Below, piece after piece: positions 26,827-32,656 of a stretch of 64,000 nt of DNA (position 1 is the stretch's first letter; each line of letters starts with the position of its first letter). The notes below the pieces were generated by a model, which worked only from the letters and a program-made list of their open reading frames with translations, made no database searches and had not been told where the DNA came from. Origin of the DNA: Rhodoferax sp. (GTDB lineage: Bacteria > Pseudomonadota > Gammaproteobacteria > Burkholderiales > Burkholderiaceae_C); the NCBI GenBank assembly GCA_019449595.1, contig JAGRPL010000007.1:26789-90788 (forward strand), in the 5' to 3' direction. The translations under genes and the position numbers were made by a program.

Positions 26827-27758
26827 TGCCCCGGCCTTTCAAGCAAGTCGACGTCTTTACCGCCCAGCCTTACCTGGGCAATCCGCTGGCCGTGGTGCTG
26901 GACGGCACAGGCCTGAGCGATGCGGCCATGCAGCGCTTCGCCCAGTGGACCAATCTGTCGGAAACCACCTTCCTGCTGCCGCCCACCGAGGCCGGGCGCC
27001 AGGGCGGTGCCGACTACCGCGTGCGCATCTTCACCCCCGGCAACGAGTTGCCCTTTGCTGGCCATCCCACACTGGGCAGTTGCCACGCCTGGCTGCAGGC
27101 CGGCGGCCAGCCCCGTGCGGCACAGCACATCGTGCAGGAGTGCCAGGTCGGGCTCGTGGCCATTCGCCAGGAAGGGCCGCGGCTGGCCTTCGCCGCCCCG
27201 CCGCTCACGCGCAGCGCGCCCAGCCCCATGCTGCTGGCCAAGGTGGCCGCCGCGCTGGGGCTGAAGGCCCACCACATCGTGGCGGCCCAGATGCTGGACA
27301 ACGGGCCGGTCTGGCTAGGCCTGCTGCTCGACAGCGTGCAGACCGTGCTGCAACTCACACCCGACCACTTGGAACTCAAGAATTTGGGGCTGAAAGTGGG
27401 CGTAGCCGCCGTGGAACCTGCGCAGGATGCTCCTGTTTTAATAGCGCGATCCAACCGGGAGGCCCGCGCCTTTGGCGAGCACGCCGCAGAGCCCGGCGAG
27501 GCAGCACCCGAACCCACCGTGGAAGTGCGCGCCTTTGCCGCGCCCGTCGGCATTCTCGAAGACCCCGTGACCGGCAGCTTCAACGCCAGCCTGGCCCAGT
27601 GGCTGATCGCCGACGGCCACGCGCCCGCGCGCTACCTGGCCAGCCAGGGCACCTGCCTGGGACGCGAGGGCCGGGTCTGGGTTGAGCGCGACGCCAGCGG
27701 CCAGGTCTGGGTGGGCGGAGAGTCGGTCACCTGCATCGACGGCCAGGTCACCCTGTGA
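26826..27758 (+). CDS. PhzF-family isomerase
   Basis: A 310-residue PhzF/DapF-like fold. It begins with FKQVDVFTAQPYLGNPLAVV, the family N-terminus. The putative catalytic Glu is in NLSETTFLLPP and the substrate loop is TPGNELPFAGHPTLG. The second half ends with EDPVTGSFNASLAQWL. The ATG overlaps the aminotransferase stop (TGATG). Family members isomerise small carboxylates such as dihydro-hydroxyanthranilate, but most have unknown substrates. Residues about 203-210 are encoded by a fragment of the dispersed repeat (27429-27452). Confidence 0.93.
   Translation: MPRPFKQVDVFTAQPYLGNPLAVVLDGTGLSDAAMQRFAQWTNLSETTFLLPPTEAGRQGGADYRVRIFTPGNELPFAGHPTLGSCHAWLQAGGQPRAAQHIVQECQVGLVAIRQEGPRLAFAAPPLTRSAPSPMLLAKVAAALGLKAHHIVAAQMLDNGPVWLGLLLDSVQTVLQLTPDHLELKNLGLKVGVAAVEPAQDAPVLIARSNREARAFGEHAAEPGEAAPEPTVEVRAFAAPVGILEDPVTGSFNASLAQWLIADGHAPARYLASQGTCLGREGRVWVERDASGQVWVGGESVTCIDGQVTL
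27429..27452 (+). repeat. Dispersed repeat fragment F (inside the PhzF-family gene)
   Basis: GCTCCTGTTTTAATAGCGCG resembles GCTCCTTTTTTGATAGCAAT in copy E, then diverges. It stays in frame in a surface-loop-like stretch (DAPVLIARSNREAR). It is short, so it could be coincidental. Confidence 0.4.
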
Positions 27759-27817
27759 ACCCCGGCCTGTCGCAGGCAGGACATGGGCGAGGCGGGGATG
27801 TCGCGTAGATTCCCCCC

Positions 27818-28501
27818 ATGGGAAATCTCTATCTGGTGCGCCACGGACAGGCTTCTTTCGGAGCCGACGATTACGACAACCTGAGCGAACTGGGCCGGCG
27901 CCAAAGCGTGCGCCTGGGCGAGTACTTCAGGCAAAAGGGGCTGAACTTCGAGGCCGTCCTCACTGGCACCCTGAAACGGCAGATCCAGACCTATGCCGGC
28001 ATCCGCGAAGGCATGGGCACCGACGCCGCACCGGCCAGCCCCGAGCCGCTGACCTGGGAAGGCCTCAACGAATACAGCAGCGAAGCGGTGATTGCCGCCA
28101 TCTGCCCGCATGCGCTGGAAAAACCCACCACCCCCGAAGGCTACAAGCAGCATTTCCGCATGCTGCGCGACGGGCTGGCCCAGTGGATGAATGGCGTCAT
28201 CAGCCCCCACGGCATGCCCAGCTACGCGGAGTTCGTGCACGGCGTGACCGGCGCGCTGAACCATGTCCGCAAACACCACACCGGCAACGTGCTCCTCGTC
28301 AGCAGCGGCGGCCCCATCTCCACGGCGGTGGGTCACATCCTGGGGACCGCGCCCGAGACCACGATCGAGCTCAACATGCGCATCCGCAACAGCGCCATCA
28401 CCGAGTTCGCCTTCACCCCCAAGCGCCACGTACTGATCACGTTCAACACGCTGCCGCACCTGGACAGCGCCGAACACGCTTCCTGGATCACCTACGCGTA
28501 A
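27818..28501 (+). CDS. Histidine phosphatase family protein
   Basis: A 227-residue member of the phosphoglycerate mutase/acid phosphatase superfamily. The RHG phospho-histidine motif lies at residues 8-10 (YLVRHGQASFG). A later His (NVLLVSSGGPIS region, where the family has a second catalytic His) appears changed to Ser/Gly, so phosphatase activity is likely but not certain. It starts 59 bases after the PhzF gene and has no clear ribosome-binding site. Confidence 0.88.
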   Translation: MGNLYLVRHGQASFGADDYDNLSELGRRQSVRLGEYFRQKGLNFEAVLTGTLKRQIQTYAGIREGMGTDAAPASPEPLTWEGLNEYSSEAVIAAICPHALEKPTTPEGYKQHFRMLRDGLAQWMNGVISPHGMPSYAEFVHGVTGALNHVRKHHTGNVLLVSSGGPISTAVGHILGTAPETTIELNMRIRNSAITEFAFTPKRHVLITFNTLPHLDSAEHASWITYA

Positions 28502-28574
28502 AACGCACCGGCCTGGCCCGCATCCCGCCCTGAGCCGGCACCTGGTAACCGGCACCGCATGACCCGCCCCTAGG

Positions 28575-28590
28575 TGGCACGCCTTGTGCT
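28575..28590 (+). promoter_or_regulatory. Sigma-54 (RpoN) promoter of amt
   Basis: TGGCACGCCTTGTGCT matches TGGCACG-N4-TTGCW at all but one defined position (G for T at the first base of the -12 element). The GG and GC dinucleotides have exact sigma-54 spacing. It lies 34 bases before the amt start, and ammonium transporters are classic RpoN/NtrC targets. The expected start of transcription is near 28601. Two CCGGCACC copies upstream (about 28533-28555) could be part of an activator site, but this is a guess. Confidence 0.8.
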
Positions 28591-28616
28591 TTTATGACTG
28601 GATGTAAGTCATAAAA
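28590..28616. promoter_or_regulatory. Perfect 9-bp palindrome over the amt start of transcription
   Basis: TTTTATGAC (28590-28598) and GTCATAAAA (28608-28616) are exact inverted arms around a nine-base spacer. The element spans roughly -11 to +16 relative to the predicted sigma-54 start and ends just before the GGAA ribosome-binding site. It looks more like an operator than an RNA hairpin, because transcription would begin inside it. Confidence 0.6.
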
Positions 28617-28624
28617 GGAACAAG

Positions 28625-29941
28625 ATGCACCGAATCAGACCCCAATGGCTCCTGGTATGCGCTCTGGGCCTCAGTCTGGCCGCCTGGGGACAGACGCCCA
28701 CCCGCCCTGGCCTGGTGGCACAGGACAGCCTGAATGCCGCAGACACTGCCTGGATGATGACCAGCACCGCCCTGGTGCTGTTTATGACGCTGCCCGGCAT
28801 CGCGCTGTTTTACGGCGGCATGGTGCGCAGGAAGAATGTGCTCAACACCATGGCCAGCATCGTGGCGGCGGCCGCGCTGGTCAGCCTGCTGTGGTTTGCC
28901 GTGGGCTACTCCATCGCCTTCACGCCGGGCAACGCATGGCTGGGTGACGGTAGCCGGCTGTGGTTCAGCGGACTGGATTACCTGAAAGAGGCCGGCAAAG
29001 TGGCAGTGAGCCACGTAGCCCCCAATGTGCCGGAGTCGGTATATGCCATGTTCCAGCTCACGTTCGCCGTCATCACGGCCGCCCTGATCGTGGGCGCCCT
29101 GGTGGAGCGCATGCGCTTCTCCGCCATGCTGTGGTTTCTTGGCATGTGGTCCATCGCCGTGTACGCGCCGGTGGCCCATTGGGTTTGGGAGCCGGGTGGC
29201 TGGCTGGCCCGAATGGGAGTGCTGGATTTTGCCGGCGGCGCAGTCGTCCACATCAACGCTGGCGTGTCCGGCCTGGTCTGTGCCTACGTGCTCGGCCCCC
29301 GCAAGGGCTATGGCCAGGAGCCCTTCAAACCGTTCAACCTGGGGCTCACCATGGCGGGCGCGGGCCTGCTGTGGGTGGGGTGGTTTGGCTTCAACGCCGG
29401 GTCCGCCGTCGCCGCGGATGGCCGCGCGGGGCTGGCCATGGCCGTCACGCACATTGCCGCGGCAGCAGGCGCCATTGCCTGGATGCTGGGTGAGTGGATT
29501 GTGCGCAGGCGCCCGTCCCTGCTGGGTCTGAGCTCAGGCTTGGTTGCGGGGTTGGTCGCCATCACACCAGCGGCCGGCTTCGTCACACCCGCCTCGGCCT
29601 TGCTGATCGGCACCGTGGCTGGCCTGGCCTGTTACTGGGGCGCAACCGAACTCAAACGCCTGCTCAACGCCGACGATTCCCTGGATGTGTTTGGCGTGCA
29701 TGGCATTGGTGGCATCGTGGGGGCCCTGATGACCGGGCTGCTGGCCAACAAAACCCTCTCGGGCGTCACAGGTGACGTGGGCATTCAACTGCTGGGAGTG
29801 GTCGCAGTGCTGGTGTACAGCGGCACCATGAGCGCCGTGCTGCTGGGTGTGACCAAAGTGATTGTCGGCTTGCGTGTGGATGATGCCTCCGAGGCCACGG
29901 GGCTGGACATTTCCCAGCATCGCGAGCAAATGGGAACCTGA
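28625..29941 (+). CDS. amt: Ammonium transporter Amt
   Basis: Trimeric ammonium channel of the Amt/Rh family (438 residues) with an N-terminal signal-like segment (LLVCALGLSLAAWG) and eleven membrane helices. Family segments include LPGIALFYGGMVRRKNVLNT, YAPVAHWVWEPGGW, DFAGGAVVHINAG and DVFGVHGIGGIVGALMTG with the pore His. The cytoplasmic tail reads GLDISQHREQMGT, where PII-regulated Amt proteins usually have GLDxxxHGExAY. No glnK lies next to it. Control by RpoN is suggested by the promoter at 28575. Confidence 0.96.
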   Translation: MHRIRPQWLLVCALGLSLAAWGQTPTRPGLVAQDSLNAADTAWMMTSTALVLFMTLPGIALFYGGMVRRKNVLNTMASIVAAAALVSLLWFAVGYSIAFTPGNAWLGDGSRLWFSGLDYLKEAGKVAVSHVAPNVPESVYAMFQLTFAVITAALIVGALVERMRFSAMLWFLGMWSIAVYAPVAHWVWEPGGWLARMGVLDFAGGAVVHINAGVSGLVCAYVLGPRKGYGQEPFKPFNLGLTMAGAGLLWVGWFGFNAGSAVAADGRAGLAMAVTHIAAAAGAIAWMLGEWIVRRRPSLLGLSSGLVAGLVAITPAAGFVTPASALLIGTVAGLACYWGATELKRLLNADDSLDVFGVHGIGGIVGALMTGLLANKTLSGVTGDVGIQLLGVVAVLVYSGTMSAVLLGVTKVIVGLRVDDASEATGLDISQHREQMGT

Positions 29942-29952
29942 AGGAGAGCACC

Positions 29953-30297
29953 ATGCTGCCCAGCGAAAAAATGGCCATTGCCGCCCACCTGCACGTGCTG
30001 TTGCGCCGTAAAACCGGCCGCGTGACCGACACCGAATGGATGGCTGGCAATGCCGAGTACGCGGCGGAGATCGTTCGCTTCGCACGTGCCAGCGCCAAGC
30101 ACGACGGACACGCGGACCTGGGCGAATGGGCCGCCAAGCTGGAAGCCGCAATGGCGCCCACCCTCCCGGCAGCCACCATGGCAGAAAAACTCCTCGTTAC
30201 GGCAAGGCCCTCAACGGATGCAAACACGGCAAGCCCACCCGCCAAGACTGATCCGGGCAACCCTGCCGAGGTTCGCTACGTCCGCGGTATTCGCTAG
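29953..30297 (+). CDS. Small conserved-type protein of unknown function
   Basis: A 114-residue soluble protein 11 bases after amt, with a strong AAGGAGAG ribosome-binding site (29941-29948). The first ~75 residues are helical and charged (EKMAIAAHLHVLLRRKTGRV; NAEYAAEIVRFARASA). The rest is a Thr/Pro/Ala tail. I recognise no domain. Its placement suggests co-expression with amt under nitrogen limitation, which is an inference from spacing. Confidence 0.75.
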   Translation: MLPSEKMAIAAHLHVLLRRKTGRVTDTEWMAGNAEYAAEIVRFARASAKHDGHADLGEWAAKLEAAMAPTLPAATMAEKLLVTARPSTDANTASPPAKTDPGNPAEVRYVRGIR

Positions 30298-30343
30298 CGG
30301 GCTCCGGCCACCCGCGCTGCATGCCAATCTCCAGACCAGGAAT

Positions 30344-31183
30344 TTAGCGCGGCACATTCTTTAGCAAGCCCCCGGGCAACTGGTGGATTTCCGCCAGCAG
30401 TTGCGCCAGTGCCCGTCCCGCGGCATCGAGCACCGCGCGGCCCTTGTCGGCCGTGGCCGCCGCGGCGTTGCCCACGGCACCGGCCGGGTTGTAGTCCTGC
30501 ATCTGCCAACCCAGCTTGGCGCTCCGGCCGTTGCCCAGAATGGGGAAACGCCGGGCCCGGTCCTCGGAGGTCGAAGCAAAATTTTCCGCCCGCGTCATGT
30601 CCACCTGGTGGGGCGCCAGCGCCAGCATCATGGACGTTTCGATGTCCCCCGCGTGGATGCCAAAGCGGTGTTCGTGCGCGCTGAACAGGGCGTTCACGTC
30701 GTCCCCCTGCGGCCCCAGCAGCGGCAGGCCAAACCAGTTGACGCTGTACACCAGCATGCCCAGACGGGCGCGCAGGTCACGCGCCACGATGTCCATCACC
30801 CCCACTTGGCCGCCGTGGGCGTTGAGCAGCACCAGCTTCTTCACGCCGCTGGCCGCCACGCTCTCGCCGATGTCGGTCCACAGACGGATGGTCGTTTCGG
30901 CTTTCAGCGTCAACGTGCCAGGGAACTGCGCGTGCTCCGGGCTCAGGCCCACCGCCTGGGTGGGCAAGAACAGGGCCGGCACATCGGCGCCCAGGTGCGC
31001 CAGCGCAGCGGTGACCACACCATCGACGAGGGCGGTATCCACCCGCAGCGGCAGGTGCGGGCCATGCTGCTCCGTGGCGGCCACAGGCAGCACGGCAATG
31101 GTCGACTCCAGGGCACCTCGGGCCTGGCACTGCGCGAAGTCGTGGGTGCTCCAGTCGGCCCAGTAACGGGATGGGTTGCTCAT
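30344..31183 (-). CDS. Creatininase-family hydrolase
   Basis: Metal-dependent amidohydrolase-like protein of 279 residues. It shows the family metal and catalytic motifs: EQHGPHLPLRVDT (about 37-49), the HAQFPGTLT region (about 83-91), LNAHGGQVG (about 119-127) and GIHAGDIETSMM (about 176-187). Members hydrolyse creatinine or act on cyclic amides in flavin or cofactor pathways, and the substrate cannot be told here. It diverges from the DUF167 gene. Confidence 0.92.
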   Translation of the reverse strand: MSNPSRYWADWSTHDFAQCQARGALESTIAVLPVAATEQHGPHLPLRVDTALVDGVVTAALAHLGADVPALFLPTQAVGLSPEHAQFPGTLTLKAETTIRLWTDIGESVAASGVKKLVLLNAHGGQVGVMDIVARDLRARLGMLVYSVNWFGLPLLGPQGDDVNALFSAHEHRFGIHAGDIETSMMLALAPHQVDMTRAENFASTSEDRARRFPILGNGRSAKLGWQMQDYNPAGAVGNAAAATADKGRAVLDAAGRALAQLLAEIHQLPGGLLKNVPR

Positions 31184-31230
31184 GGCGCTATCTTAGGGCC
31201 TAGACCGGCCCGCAACCGTATCATTGCCGC

Positions 31231-31572
31231 ATGTCCACCGCACGTCCCCGCAACGCCACCGGCGACTCCTTCTTCGCTTGGGAGGGCGACACCCTGGTTG
31301 TCAACGTCCTGGGCAAGCCTTCGGCCAGCAAGGACGCCATCGGCAAGCCCAAGGGCACCCAGCTCAAGATCAGCGTCACCGCAGCGCCCAAGGGCGGCAA
31401 GGCGACCGACCACATGGTGCGCTTCCTGGCCCCCCTGTTCGGCGTGGCGGTGGCAGACATCACGGTGGTCTTTGGCCAGGAGAACGTCAACAAGCAGCTG
31501 CGCATCAAGGCGCCCAAGAAACTGCCGCCGGTGTTCCTGCAGGGTACCGCCGCGGCGCCGGACGTCCCCTGA
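31231..31572 (+). CDS. DUF167 (YggU-like) family protein
   Basis: A 113-residue protein with the DUF167 alpha/beta fold pattern: LVVNVLGKPSASKDAIG, LKISVTAAPKGGKATDHMVR and FLAPLFGVAVADITVVFGQ. It ends with a Pro/Ala tail. Family members are small and widespread but have no settled function. It stands alone between the creatininase-like gene and the outer-membrane gene. Confidence 0.88.
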   Translation: MSTARPRNATGDSFFAWEGDTLVVNVLGKPSASKDAIGKPKGTQLKISVTAAPKGGKATDHMVRFLAPLFGVAVADITVVFGQENVNKQLRIKAPKKLPPVFLQGTAAAPDVP

Positions 31573-31627
31573 GCCGGCGTCCCCCGAAGTGGGCAGGGGC
31601 TTGCGTTTTCGCAACTTGCCATAACCG

Positions 31628-31647
31628 TTCCAGTACCTATACTGGAA
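31628..31647. promoter_or_regulatory. Perfect 8-bp palindrome upstream of the OMP gene
   Basis: TTCCAGTA (31628-31635) and TACTGGAA (31640-31647) are exact inverted arms with a four-base spacer, about 100 bases before the OMP start. It could be an operator or a transcript hairpin. The 173-base gap it lies in shows no gene. Confidence 0.5.
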
Positions 31648-31745
31648 TCATCCGTTCAATGGCGTTCGCACCGGCCTGCGTTAACCGACGCACGAAGGTG
31701 CGGTCACCGTTTGCTGTGAAGTGCCCGTTTTTCAAGGAGTGCCTT

Positions 31746-32324
31746 ATGAAACGTATTGTTTTGATCGCCGCTTCGGCCCTGCTCGCCACGCCTGTGGCCT
31801 TTGCGCAGGCCCGGAATTTTGAAGGGTTCAGTCTGGCCCTCGTCGCCGATTCGTCCCAGTCGACCGCGGAAAAGGTCGGAACCGGTTCGGACAGCAGCAC
31901 GACCGGCGGACTGGGGCTGGAAGCGCAGTACAGCATTCCCATGGGGAACCAGTTTGTGCTGGGCCTGGGCGTGAACTTCCGCAACGGCAGCCGCAGCGCC
32001 GGAAGTGTGGGCGGGACTAATTTCAGCATCAAGGATGCCGCCTCGTTTGACATCGTGCCGGGCTTCGCCCTGTCCGATTCCATGCTGGTGTATGGCAAGG
32101 TCTCGGGCCTTTCCGCCAGCGCAATCGGCAGTACCGGGGGCGTGGAGAGCTCAGAGTCGATCAGCGGCTACGGCTACGGCTTGGGCCTGCGCTCGTTCAT
32201 CGACAAGAACATGTACTTCCAGGTGGGCTATGACGCCAACACCTACGACAACAAGACCAAGGCGGGCGTGACCTACAAAAACAGCGCCAACGTGTTCTCA
32301 CTGGGATTCGGCTACAAGTTCTGA
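31746..32324 (+). CDS. Small outer-membrane beta-barrel protein (OmpX/porin-like)
   Basis: A 192-residue exported protein. The signal peptide MKRIVLIAASALLATPVAFAQ precedes alternating hydrophobic strands rich in Gly, Ser and Tyr. It ends in SLGFGYKF, with the terminal Phe expected for Bam-dependent barrel insertion. The length suggests eight strands. CAAGGAG precedes the ATG. A strong intrinsic terminator follows 16 bases after the stop, so it is probably transcribed alone. The substrate or function is unknown. Confidence 0.88.
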   Translation: MKRIVLIAASALLATPVAFAQARNFEGFSLALVADSSQSTAEKVGTGSDSSTTGGLGLEAQYSIPMGNQFVLGLGVNFRNGSRSAGSVGGTNFSIKDAASFDIVPGFALSDSMLVYGKVSGLSASAIGSTGGVESSESISGYGYGLGLRSFIDKNMYFQVGYDANTYDNKTKAGVTYKNSANVFSLGFGYKF

Positions 32325-32340
32325 CCGTCTCTCCCCCAGC

Positions 32341-32370
32341 AAAAATGCCCACCAAAGTGGGCATTTTTTT
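32341..32370 (+). terminator. Intrinsic terminator of the OMP gene
   Basis: AAAAATGCCCAC (32341-32352) pairs with GTGGGCATTTTT (32357-32368) across a CAAA loop, and the right arm runs into seven consecutive T residues. Because the left arm starts with A residues, it can act on both strands, which would also end the decayed reading frame that approaches from the other side. Confidence 0.93.
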
Positions 32371-32385
32371 GGAAGCCGGCGGGGC

Positions 32386-32481
32386 TCAGAACGAATAGCT
32401 GACGCCGAACCCCAGCACTGGCATGTTCTTGAGCTTGTCCATCGCGTCCTGCACCTTGGCGATCTGCGCGTCGATGTTCGC
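32386..32481 (-). pseudogene. Remnant of an outer-membrane protein C-terminus
   Basis: On the minus strand, an open stretch of 31 codons reads ANIDAQIAKVQDAMDKLKNM, then PVLGFGVSYSF and TGA. It ends in a typical barrel C-terminal strand with final Phe, but an in-frame TAG (32484-32482) immediately precedes it. There is no start codon nor upstream coding sequence. The piece looks like the last strand plus a helical segment of a deleted porin-like gene, facing the intact OMP gene across the terminator. Confidence 0.6.
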
Positions 32482-32656
32482 CTAACAGGCCGGTCAGTCA
32501 CAGGCTACCAGCCGTCTTTATACCGGTGGACCCGGCCCGCTCTGGAAACCGCCGGCCACAAAAGACGACCCAGATCAGCGCAATGCCACAATGCGGCATC
32601 GGTCGTTGTTCAATGGCAACGGAACTTTTACGCTGGCACGGGGCTCCCAATTGGCA

